6,361 nucleotides of DNA from an uncultured Alphaproteobacteria bacterium (GCA_913060845.1 CAJXVF010000150.1:1-6361), one strand, 5' to 3'; positions 1-6,361 are shown, counted from the first letter of the stretch. Notes: generated by a model not told the origin, from the letters alone. Translations and numbers: made by a program.

Positions 1-44
1 CACCTCTCTATTCGTCGGCAGCGTCAGATGTGTATAAGAGACAG
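1..44 (+). other. Illumina Nextera P5-side adapter with i5 index (not genomic)
   Basis: Positions 4-11 read CTCTCTAT, a standard Nextera i5 index (S502-type). Positions 12-25 read TCGTCGGCAGCGTC, the Read 1 adapter stem, and 26-44 read AGATGTGTATAAGAGACAG, the Tn5 mosaic end used in tagmentation. The leading CAC matches the end of the P5 primer. Genomic sequence starts at 45. An open frame from 28 begins with the peptide MCIRDR, which is simply the translated mosaic end and must not be annotated as a protein. Confidence 0.98.
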
Positions 45-1753
45 GCTTTGTCCTGGCGATAACCGTTTCGATATCGTCATTCGTAGCGCTATCCGTCTGT
101 CCGATGTTGGCGGCTCGGCTGCCAAGCTTGGGCGGCGGAAATGGCGGCATCACGGGACGATTGGGTGGAAGAATACTGCGGGGTTACACATCGATATTGC
201 GGCCACTGCTTGCTGTTCCAATGCTGACTCTCTTGGGCGCTGCTGTGCTGGCGGCAGGCGCCTCACTGGTTTACGGCGAACTTGGCAAAGAGCTGACGCC
301 GCCGGAGGATCGCGGGGCGGTCGTCGTCAGGCTTCAGGGGCCAGACGGCTCTGGGCTCGATTTCACTGACCGGCAGGTCGAGGCCGTTGAGCAAATGTTC
401 AATCCGGCGCTGGACTCGGGTGACGCTGAGGGCATTTATTCCGTCACCGGTTGGTACGATTTGAACCGCGGTTACATCGGTGCCCGCCTTAAGCACTGGG
501 ATGAGCGAGAGACTGGTCAGCGTGAAATTGAGGCCGGTATACGGCCAAAGCTGGCGATGTTGGCTGGCGCACAGGCTAGGGTTAGCTCCGGCAACAGCCT
601 TGGACTCCGGCGCGGGTCTGATGGTGGGATATCAATGGCGCTGACGGGGCCTAGCTATCCTGTCATCGCTGAAGCAGCAGACGCATTCGCACTGGAACTC
701 GCCAATTTGCCGGGGCTTTCGGGTGTTCGCGTGCAGTACCAGGCGACCCAACCGCAACTCTCCATCACCATTGACCGGGCGCGGGCGGCTGATCTTGGCG
801 TATCAATGTCAACGTTATCCACGACGCTGCGCGCGCTGATTGACGAAGACGAGATCACCGAAATCACCATTGATGATCAGGCTGTACCGATCATCCTGCA
901 ATCAGCCGCAGGTGCGGTTCGAGACCCAAATGATCTTCTGAACCTGTATGTACGCTCGGAAGCTGGCCACCTAGCCCCCTTGTCACAGCTCGTGACGTTT
1001 TCGGAGGCAGGTGTGGCGGCGGAACTTGATCGCCATGGCCAGCGCCGCGCTGTGGAGATTGATGCATCCGTCGCCCCCGATTTGTCGCTGCGTGATGCTG
1101 TCGATCAGGTGAGAGCGCTTGCGGCAGAAACCCTGCCTCCTGGCGTCGGGTTGCTATTGCTGGGGGAGGCGGCGGCACTCGACGAAACCTCCAACGCGTT
1201 GATGGTCACATACATTATTGCGTTGGTCGTCGTGTTTCTGGTGCTCGTGGCCCAGTTTGAAAGCTTGACCAGTGCGGCCGTGGTTATGGTCACTGTGCCG
1301 TTTGGCGTCTGTGCTGCGATCTACGCGCTTTGGCTGACGGATACGACGATCAACATCTACAGCCAGATCGGCGTGATCATGCTGATTGGCATAATGGCCA
1401 AGAACGGCATTCTGTTGGTCGAATTTGCAGACCAGCTTCGGGACAAAGGCTTGACGGCGGGGGAGGCTGCCCTGCAGGCGGCAACAGAACGTCTCCGCCC
1501 CATCGCTATGACGCTGGCCTCTACAGTGCTGGCAGGCTTGCCGTTGATCGTGGGCGGCGGGCCAGGGGCAGAGGCGCGGGCCGCCATCGGCTGGGTCGTC
1601 TTTGGCGGCCTTGGCATTGCGGCTGTATTCACGCTGTTTTTGACACCCGCTGCATACGCCTTGATCGCCGGCCTCACCCGCAGCCGAGCATCTGCTCGCA
1701 TTACATTGGAGGCCGAACTGGCCGATGCCAATACCCATGTGATTGCCAAATAG
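45..1753 (+). CDS. RND (HAE1-type) efflux permease, C-terminal half; 5' end cut by the library end
   Basis: This is the back half of an inner-membrane proton-driven efflux permease of the AcrB/MexB superfamily. The frame is open from the first genomic codon (47-49). It begins inside TM6 with FVALSVCPMLAARLP, equivalent to the VALILTPALCATML stretch of AcrB. The ATG at 104 is therefore an internal Met, not a start. About 568 residues remain of a usual 1,000-1,050. Numbered from the Met at 104, there follow TM7 (about residues 36-56), the second periplasmic porter/docking half (about 60-360), TM8 to TM12 (about 365-525), and a short polar tail. TM10 carries IMAKNGILLVEFADQ, whose Lys (codon 1400-1402) matches the proton-relay Lys940 of AcrB. 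RLRPIAMT in TM11 matches the RLRPILMT stretch of AcrB. The TM4 Asp pair lies in the missing half. Substrate is unknown. The gene ends with TAG at 1751-1753, 81 nt before dctM. Confidence 0.93.
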
Positions 1754-1821
1754 GGAAGGTGTTCGTCCGCCTGTTGGTCCGTTACTATGCAGAACTAGAG
1801 TTAGTATTTTAGGCGAGATAT

Positions 1822-1826
1822 AAGGA
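1822..1826 (+). promoter_or_regulatory. Ribosome binding site that fixes the TTG start of dctM
   Basis: AAGGA lies 8 nt upstream of TTG at 1835-1837, an ideal distance. This supports the TTG start over the in-frame ATG at 1862, which has no purine-rich site at the right spacing. An in-frame stop (TAG, 1802-1804) bounds the possible starts on the upstream side. Confidence 0.7.
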
Positions 1827-1834
1827 CGAAGCCT

Positions 1835-3238
1835 TTGGAAGAATTGATTCTTCCCTTCCTGATGTTTGTGACATTACTGGCATTGATGCTGACGGGCTAT
1901 CCGATTGGTGTCATCCTGGGCGGGGTCGCCATTCTATTCGGCTTTATCGGCATGGCGTTCGATCTCTTCCAAATGATCGAGTTCTTCAATCTGGTCCCAA
2001 GGGTCTGGTATTTTGCGGAGAATCTGCAGCTTATCGCGGTGCCGCTGCTTATCTTGATGGGCGTATTGTTGGAGCGCTCCAAGCTGGCGCAGGACCTGCT
2101 ATTGGCGCTTGGCTTGCTACTGCGTGGCGTTCCTGGTGGTGCAGCACTTTCCGTCACAATCATGGGCGTTCTGTTCGCTGCGATTACTGGCGTCGTCGGC
2201 GCATCGGTCATTGTGATGACGCTGATAGCGCTCCCGCCGATGCTCCGAGCCGGGTATCATCCACCCCTAGCGCTTGGAACGATTGCAGCGTCGGCCACGC
2301 TTGGCATCATGATCCCGCCCAGCATCCTGCTCGTTTTTCTGTGTGAGATGCTGCAGATATCATACGGGTATCTCTTCGCCGCAGCGATTTATCCGGGACT
2401 CTGCTTGGCTGGTCTGTACCTGCTCTATATCGGAATTTATGCCTTCCTGAATCCGTCTGCCGCACCGAAGCTATCGCTTGAGCAGTTCCTGGAGGCGCAG
2501 CCCGGCGAGCAGGCGATACAGGCCCCGTCGCGGACTAAGATTGCGCTGCTTGTCGCGCGGGGCATTGTGCCGACAGCCATATTAATCGCCCTGGTGATGG
2601 GCTCCGTCCTCTGTGGGATTTTCACCGTTACGGAATCTGCGGCGGTGGGCGTGCTGGGCGCATTGCTGCTAGCGGCCATCAGAAGACGCATGAATTTCTC
2701 CGGCCTGCGGGAAAGCTTGACGCGAGCGTCGATGACCATCGGCATGGTCGCGGTGTTGTTCATCGGCGCAACATCCTTCGCCTATGTTTTCCGCATGTTA
2801 GGCGGAGAGGAAGCGATCCTAGCGCTCATCAATATCGGGGAGTTAGATTCATGGGGCATTTTGATCTTTGTGATCGGTTTGATCTTCCTGATGGGCTTAT
2901 TTTTTGACGTTTTGGAGATCCTGCTGATCGCCATGCCAATCTTTGGCCCCATCGTGGCACCCCTCGATTTCATTGTGCATATCGCACAAGCAGATGTGGT
3001 CTACTGGTTCGCTATCCTGGTGGCGATCACGCTGCAAACATCCTTCCTGACGCCGCCGATGGGCCTGTCGCTGTTCTACATCAAAGGCGTGGCACCGGAA
3101 GGGATCAGCATGAAGCAAATATCGGTTGGGATCATCCCGTTCGTGCTGTTGCAACTGGGTTGTGTCGCCGTTGTGATGTGGCAGCCAGGTCTCGTGCTCA
3201 GCCTGCCGAAGCTACTGTTTGAAAGCCAACCGTTTTGA
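1835..3238 (+). CDS. dctM: TRAP transporter large permease subunit (DctM family)
   Basis: A 467-residue, almost wholly hydrophobic protein with about 12 membrane segments. It is the large membrane subunit of a tripartite ATP-independent periplasmic transporter. That subunit couples uptake of an organic acid, handed over by a DctP binding protein, to a sodium gradient. Family hallmarks are present in order: GVLLERSKLAQDLL (77-90), LRGVPGGAAL, ITGVVGASV (118-126), LGIMIPPSILL (156-166), GIFTVTESAAVGVLGALL (261-278), and LTPPMGLSLFYIKGVA (405-420). It is about 40 residues longer than a classical DctM (near 425). Much of the excess is a polar loop at about 205-235, as seen in the mannitol/chloroaromatic (FcbT3-like) branch, so an aromatic or hydroxy-acid substrate is possible but unproven. 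Translation starts at TTG with a good AAGGA site. The stop overlaps the dctQ start by 4 nt (TTGA). Usual gene order is P-Q-M, whereas here M precedes Q and no dctP is present. Confidence 0.95.
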   Translation: MEELILPFLMFVTLLALMLTGYPIGVILGGVAILFGFIGMAFDLFQMIEFFNLVPRVWYFAENLQLIAVPLLILMGVLLERSKLAQDLLLALGLLLRGVPGGAALSVTIMGVLFAAITGVVGASVIVMTLIALPPMLRAGYHPPLALGTIAASATLGIMIPPSILLVFLCEMLQISYGYLFAAAIYPGLCLAGLYLLYIGIYAFLNPSAAPKLSLEQFLEAQPGEQAIQAPSRTKIALLVARGIVPTAILIALVMGSVLCGIFTVTESAAVGVLGALLLAAIRRRMNFSGLRESLTRASMTIGMVAVLFIGATSFAYVFRMLGGEEAILALINIGELDSWGILIFVIGLIFLMGLFFDVLEILLIAMPIFGPIVAPLDFIVHIAQADVVYWFAILVAITLQTSFLTPPMGLSLFYIKGVAPEGISMKQISVGIIPFVLLQLGCVAVVMWQPGLVLSLPKLLFESQPF

Positions 3239-3899
3239 GTGAGGGCAAGACCAACATCGCGCCCGTTGCGGATCACCAGAGAGACCGCTTTGCTACGGCC
3301 AGTCTCCGGGTCGCTCATTGGATTGAACGGCCTGCATTCTGGCTAGGGGCATCCTCTGCTTGGCTCATGCTGGCGCTTGCATTGTTGATAGTGTTCGACG
3401 CGTTTGGCCGTCGCTATATCCGCACTTGGCCTTCGTGATTGAGAATGACTGGCACGTCCTGATCAACTCACCGATGTTTCAGGATGCTGAGTGGCATTTG
3501 CACACCATCGTGACGTTCTGCGCGCTGGGCTATGCCCATGCCCGCCACGCCCATGTACGGCTTGATCTATTCCGCCCTGGCTTTAAACCTCGCACCAAGC
3601 TTTGGATTGAGTGGCTGGGCGGTGTTGTGCTGTTCATGCCTTTCATGGCGATATTTTGCTTCTACGCTTACATGTATTTCGATCTTGCCTGGCTCTCTAA
3701 TGAGCGGGCAGGGGACACTAACGGCATCAATCACCGCTGGTTCATCAAGTTTTTCATATTCCTTGGGCCGCTATCGCTGCTCATGGCGGGCGCTGCAAGC
3801 TTAATCAGGCTTACAGTGCGCCTATTCGGCCCTGAGCATCTCCATAGCCAGACAGGCACGGACCACATTACGGCAGAGAACCATTCCGCCTATTCGTAA
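3235..3899 (+). CDS. dctQ: TRAP transporter small permease subunit (DctQ family), interrupted by a frameshift
   Basis: The small four-helix membrane partner of DctM. The first part, 3235-3431, starts at TTG overlapping the dctM stop (TTGA). That TTG is the only start codon in frame after the TGA at 3220. It encodes a polar N-terminus and TM1 ending FDAFGRRYIRTWP, and this frame then closes at TGA 3436-3438. The second part continues in the neighbouring frame from 3432 (FVIENDWHVLINSP...) to TAA at 3897-3899. It contains AEWHLHTIVTFCALGYAHAR and HVRLDLFRP, typical of DctQ, then TM3 (WLGGVVLFMPFMAIFCFYAY) and TM4 (FFIFLGPLSLLMAG). Joining the two gives about 221 residues with all four helices, so one base seems to be missing near 3431/3432. 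The ATG at 3360 opens an ORF of 179 residues, but its first 24 residues are out-of-frame sequence. No ribosome site is seen, so translation is probably coupled to dctM. The gene may be intact with a read error, or a true pseudogene. Confidence 0.85.
3427..3438 (+). other. dctQ: Apparent one-base deletion (frameshift) in dctQ
   Basis: Upstream, TGG CCT TCG TGA reads W-P-S-stop. Inserting one base after the CC at 3430-3431 gives TGG CCN TTC GTG ATT GAG, which reads W-P-F-V-I-E. That restores a continuous DctQ protein across both segments. No homopolymer is present here, and no slippery heptamer for programmed shifting. Confidence 0.75.
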
Positions 3900-3904
3900 A
3901 CGCC

Positions 3905-4699
3905 TCAATCAGCCTTTTTCTTATCAAGCGGCAGCGGGCTTTTGCCGTCCAGGAATGCACTCAATCGGCCAATTGTTTCAGGCGGCTTCATCATGTTGCT
4001 ATTTAGGAACTCCATAAACAGCCCGTCTTCGTGGGACACGTCGTTCATGCGTGGCAGGAGGTTGGTGATCTGCCAATTGGTCGTCGGGGTGTTCTCGGCG
4101 ATCCTAGTCGCCAGCTGAAGTGCCTTTTCTTTCTCGGTCCCCGCAGGCTCCACATATTGCGCGATGCGGACATTGCGGGCCTCTTCGGCATTCAGGATAC
4201 GCCCTGTTAGCATCATGTCAGTCATGGTCGCATTGCCGACGATCCGCTGTACCCACACAGTCCCGCCGCCGCCAACGAATATCCCGCGCTGGCCTTCGGG
4301 CAAGCCAAACACGGCATTGTCAGCCGCGACGCGGATATGGGCTGCACTCGCGAGTTCCAGCCCACCGCCAATCACAGGGCCATGGAGTGCCGCCACGAAG
4401 GGGATCGGTCCGCGGGAGATTAGATTGAACGTCCGGTGCCAAAGTGAGCCGATGTAAGGCTTCTGATACGGCGCGCCTGGGCGAATACGCTCTGCCAACC
4501 ACGCTAGATCAAGGCCAGCCGAGAAATTGCGTCCATGGCCGAACAATACTGCCGCCCTGGCTTCTCCGCCTGCACGGATAGCAGCTGCAGCCAACGCGTT
4601 CAGCAGGCCCTCATTGATAGCATTGCGCTTGTCAGGTCGATTCAAGCCGATCAGCGCAACATTGCCCTTAAGCTCATAGGTGATGAGATCATCAGTCAT
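3905..4699 (-). CDS. Crotonase / enoyl-CoA hydratase-isomerase family protein
   Basis: A 264-residue soluble enzyme, the usual length for single-domain crotonases, which act on acyl-CoA thioesters. Motifs in order are NRPDKRNAIN (20-29), the first oxyanion-hole element FSAGLDL (59-65, Ala61), the second element GPVIGGGLELAS (107-118), and FGLPEGQRGIFVGGGG (131-146). Glu115 and Glu135 fall where rat mitochondrial hydratase has catalytic Glu144 and Glu164. Both acids are kept, so hydratase activity is chemically plausible. However, family members also do isomerase, hydrolase, dehalogenase and retro-aldol chemistry. The start is ATG (complement of 4697-4699) with only a weak GGA about 11 nt upstream. 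It lies 44 nt downstream of the amidohydrolase on the same strand, so the two probably form one operon. It converges on dctQ with a 5-nt gap. The C-terminus is Lys-rich (DKKKAD). Exact substrate is unknown. Confidence 0.93.
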   Translation of the reverse strand: MTDDLITYELKGNVALIGLNRPDKRNAINEGLLNALAAAAIRAGGEARAAVLFGHGRNFSAGLDLAWLAERIRPGAPYQKPYIGSLWHRTFNLISRGPIPFVAALHGPVIGGGLELASAAHIRVAADNAVFGLPEGQRGIFVGGGGTVWVQRIVGNATMTDMMLTGRILNAEEARNVRIAQYVEPAGTEKEKALQLATRIAENTPTTNWQITNLLPRMNDVSHEDGLFMEFLNSNMMKPPETIGRLSAFLDGKSPLPLDKKKAD

Positions 4700-4743
4700 A
4701 GTCGCTGCATTCCATTTTCTATCGGATAGTGTCCGTGTCAGAC

Positions 4744-5634
4744 CTAGTCAAAGCCAAAGAGCGCTTCAGGATTATCCACTAGGATTTTCTTGCGAACAGC
4801 CGGGTCTGGTGCCCAATCGGCGAGTTGGTTCATGAGCGCGCCGTCATTTGGCATATGGCCAGAAACCCAAGGGTGCGGCCAGTCAGTACCCCAAATCACG
4901 CGATCTTCGTTGGCTTCAATGATGGCGCGGGCATAAGGCGTCACATCGCTGTAGGGCGGTTTTTCTTGGGTCGTGATGCGGTAGGAGCCAGAGAGTTTCG
5001 TCCAGCACTTGCCGTCACGCATCAGGTCCAGGAATTCTTGAAATCCGGGATGCGTTATCGGGTTGGATGTTTTCATATAGCCCAGATGGCCAACAGAAAC
5101 GTCAACCGCCATAGCGTTCATCGTGGCGCGAAGGTCATCAAATTCATGAACGTGTACCAACAGCTCCAGATGCCAGCCAAGGTGTTTGATGCGATCTGTG
5201 AATTTCTGGACTGCCCGGATGTCTTCAAACGGCATGCCACCCTTGTCGACCAGATTGACCCTGACGCCGCGCACCCGCCGTTCATGCAGCGCTTCTAGTT
5301 CCGCATCTGTGATGTCTGCGCCGACGGCGGCGATGGCCATGAACTTGCCGTCCATGCGATCCACAATGTCCAGCATGCAAGAATTATCGGTGCCGTAGAC
5401 GCTCGGCTGTGTCAGCACGGCTCGCTTGATGCCGCCAAGCGTGCGATGGAGCGCCAAATAGCGCTCTAGCGGTGCTTCCGGCGGGGTGTACCCGCGCTTT
5501 GGCGAGAAGTCGTAGGTGTCGTCTGGCCCGAAAATGTGAGCGTGGCTGTCGATGGCACCTTCTGGCACGTCAAATCTAGGTGCAATCGGGTCTGGATCAG
5601 GGCCTTGGCAAAGCGGGTAGGGATCTTCGGTCAT
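4744..5634 (-). CDS. Amidohydrolase family 2 (LigI-like) putative lactonase / metal-optional hydrolase
   Basis: A 296-residue TIM-barrel protein of the amidohydrolase-2 branch (COG3618-like). Known members hydrolyse or isomerise lactones, including 2-pyrone-4,6-dicarboxylate lactonase LigI, 4-sulfomuconolactonase and galactarolactone isomerase. Visible motifs are AIDSHAHIFGP (27-37, His31 and His33), a KRGYTPPEAP segment (46-55, Tyr49), RGVRVNLVDK (122-131), VGHLGY (181-186, His183), LSGSYR (214-219), and WGTDWPHP (248-255, Asp251). His31, His33, His183 and Asp251 line up with the active-site His31, His33, His180 and Asp248 of LigI. Arg125 and Arg219 match two carboxylate-binding arginines. 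Other contact positions differ, so the substrate is probably not the LigI one. The ATG start is backed by TGAGG (complement of 5640-5644) 5 nt upstream. It is the first gene of a minus-strand pair with the crotonase and is divergent from the SMP-30 gene. Probably cytoplasmic, as no signal peptide is seen. Confidence 0.9.
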   Translation of the reverse strand: MTEDPYPLCQGPDPDPIAPRFDVPEGAIDSHAHIFGPDDTYDFSPKRGYTPPEAPLERYLALHRTLGGIKRAVLTQPSVYGTDNSCMLDIVDRMDGKFMAIAAVGADITDAELEALHERRVRGVRVNLVDKGGMPFEDIRAVQKFTDRIKHLGWHLELLVHVHEFDDLRATMNAMAVDVSVGHLGYMKTSNPITHPGFQEFLDLMRDGKCWTKLSGSYRITTQEKPPYSDVTPYARAIIEANEDRVIWGTDWPHPWVSGHMPNDGALMNQLADWAPDPAVRKKILVDNPEALFGFD

Positions 5635-5716
5635 TGTGGCCTCAATCAGCGTGCGGGTTTGGAATGGTTGGTGGAAACGTGCCGGACTTTCGCGTGTTGG
5701 TCCAGCAGGAAAACTA

Positions 5717-5744
5717 TTGGCGGCGCTTGCGCCCTCAGCATAAG
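5717..5744 (+). promoter_or_regulatory. Candidate sigma-70-type promoter for the SMP-30 family gene
   Basis: TTGGCG (5717-5722) and CATAAG (5739-5744) each match four of six consensus bases, with a 16-nt spacer. Transcription would begin near 5750, about 25-30 nt before the ATG at 5778. The site lies in the only divergent intergenic region of the window, where a + strand promoter is needed. Weak by sequence alone; position is the main support. Confidence 0.35.
5722..5733. promoter_or_regulatory. Candidate operator: GGCGC-TT-GCGCC inverted repeat
   Basis: Perfect 5-bp arms around a 2-nt centre, sitting between the proposed -35 and -10 boxes of the SMP-30 gene in the 143-nt divergent region. 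A dimeric repressor bound here would block that promoter and could also affect the amidohydrolase-crotonase operon. No regulator gene is present in the window to name the family. In a GC-rich genome a repeat this short can arise by chance. Confidence 0.35.
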
Positions 5745-5777
5745 CTTTTAGGCAGTGAATGCAGAGGGAGTGAGCAG

Positions 5778-6313
5778 ATGCGCGAATTGGCGACAGGATA
5801 CGGCTTGGTAGAAGGGCCGGTTTGGCATGACGAACTCGGTTTGCTCTACAGCGATGTTTTGAATGGTGGCGTGTTCCGGGCTGCCAAAGACGGCACCATC
5901 AGCCAGCAAGTGCCGAAGCGGCGCGGTATCGGCGGCATGGCGCTTCATGCCGATGGCGGGCTGATCATGGGCGGCAGGGATATCGTCGCAAGCGACATCA
6001 ATGGCGCAGATATGGGCGTTCTCTTGGCCGGGGCCGATACTAAAGCAGGTATCGGATTCAACGACCTTACGACCGACAGCGCCGGTCGGATTTACGTTGG
6101 CGACTTGGGTTTCAGCGTATTTGGCGGCGGTGAGCCGAAGCCTGGATTCCTGCATGTGATTGACCTTGATGGCACAGATCGCGTCATTTCAGACGGTATT
6201 ATGCTAACAAACGGTATGGGTTTCTCTCCAGACGGCAAGTCGCTTTATCACTCCGACGCGCGGGCTGATGTTGTGCGGGTTTATGATGTGCTGCCGGATG
6301 GGTCTGTTAGCGG
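5778..6313 (+). CDS. SMP-30/gluconolactonase/LRE family protein, 3' end cut by the library end
   Basis: The first 178 codons of a six-bladed beta-propeller hydrolase, a family usually about 280-300 residues. Members are divalent-metal enzymes that open sugar or related lactones (gluconolactonase, regucalcin). The N-terminal VEGPVWHDELGLLYSD (11-26) is the family opening, and Glu12 corresponds to the first metal ligand. GFNDLTTDSAGRIYVGD (93-109) supplies Asn95, and LTNGMGFSPDGKSLYHSD (143-160) supplies Asn145. These match the Asn103 and Asn154 metal/substrate positions of human SMP-30. The final Asp ligand would lie in the missing part. The ATG start has GAGGGAG (5764-5770) 7 nt upstream. The reading frame continues without a stop into the adapter at 6314. 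The gene is transcribed divergently from the LigI-like amidohydrolase, and the pairing suggests both act on lactones of one pathway. Confidence 0.92.
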
Positions 6314-6361
6314 CTGTCTCTTATACACATCTCCGAGCCCACGAGACCTCTCTACATCTCG
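6314..6361 (+). other. Illumina Nextera P7-side adapter with i7 index (not genomic)
   Basis: CTGTCTCTTATACACATCT (6314-6332) is the reverse complement of the Tn5 mosaic end. It is followed by CCGAGCCCACGAGAC (6333-6347, Read 2 stem), CTCTCTAC (6348-6355, an N707-type i7 index) and ATCTCG (6356-6361, start of the P7 tail). The SMP-30 reading frame must be clipped at 6313. Confidence 0.98.

Noticed and set aside
104..106. ATG at 104 as the start of a short 549-residue RND protein
   Set aside because: The same frame is open back to the first genomic base and encodes conserved TM6 sequence, so this Met is internal to a truncated gene.
28..369. 113-residue + strand open frame starting MCIRDR
   Set aside because: Its start lies in the Nextera mosaic end, and the rest is an out-of-frame reading of the RND gene.
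1154..1738. 194-residue minus-strand open frame within the RND gene
   Set aside because: It is rich in His, Gln, Arg and Cys with no recognisable domain, and lies antisense to well-conserved TM8-TM12 coding sequence.
1754..1834. Promoter for dctM in the 81-nt gap, including an AACT-AG-AGTT repeat at 1793-1802
   Set aside because: The best -35/-10 pair (TAGAGT, TATAAG) is poor and its -10 overlaps the ribosome site. The 4-bp arms of the repeat are within chance expectation.
3420..3440. Programmed ribosomal frameshift in dctQ
   Set aside because: There is no slippery heptamer or run at the junction, and I know of no family precedent. A one-base deletion explains it more simply.
4719..4729. 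CTATC-G-GATAG inverted repeat between the amidohydrolase and crotonase genes
   Set aside because: It is short, has no T tract to act as a terminator, and there is no independent reason to call an operator inside this 44-nt operon gap.
4825..5298. 157-residue + strand open frame opposite the amidohydrolase
   Set aside because: It is antisense to a clearly conserved enzyme, has no family motifs and no ribosome site I can see.
5748..6155. 135-residue minus-strand open frame opposite the SMP-30 gene
   Set aside because: The + strand here has a strong ribosome site and SMP-30 metal-ligand motifs. The minus frame shows no domain.

Overview
The window is one stretch of bacterial DNA capped at both ends by Illumina Nextera library sequence. 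Bases 1-44 read as a P5-side adapter with an i5 index, and bases 6314-6361 as a P7-side adapter with an i7 index. Only 45-6313 is biological. The genes at the two edges are therefore cut by library fragmentation, not by evolution. Composition is moderately GC-rich. The gene set (RND pump, TRAP transporter, catabolic enzymes) suggests a proteobacterium, probably an alphaproteobacterium. That placement rests on general resemblance of the proteins and no marker gene confirms it.

Layout. The + strand opens with the C-terminal half of an RND efflux permease (45-1753). After an 81-nt gap come a TRAP-transporter large permease (dctM, 1835-3238, TTG start) and an overlapping small permease (dctQ, 3235-3899, TTG start). 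dctQ is broken by an apparent one-base deletion near 3431/3432. Five bases after dctQ the coding strand switches. A minus-strand pair follows: a LigI-like amidohydrolase-2 enzyme (5634 to 4744) and then a crotonase/enoyl-CoA hydratase family protein (4699 to 3905). A 143-nt divergent intergenic region (5635-5777) separates the amidohydrolase from an SMP-30/gluconolactonase family gene that starts at 5778 on the + strand and runs off the right end. That region holds a GC-rich inverted repeat inside a candidate promoter.

How the genes may work together. The right two thirds look like part of a catabolic island for an organic acid. The TRAP permease pair would import a carboxylate using the sodium gradient. 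Two unrelated lactonase-type folds (amidohydrolase-2 TIM barrel and SMP-30 beta-propeller) could act on lactone intermediates. The crotonase would act on a CoA-thioester step. No TRAP binding protein (DctP), CoA ligase, dehydrogenase or regulator is visible, so the substrate cannot be named. The RND pump is probably a neighbouring unit rather than part of the pathway.

No rRNA, tRNA, CRISPR array, insertion sequence or phage gene is visible. I found no clear sign of a wholly new type of system. The points most worth checking are the adapter caps, the dctQ frameshift, the TRAP arrangement (M before Q, no P nearby), the paired lactonase-type enzymes, and the candidate operator.
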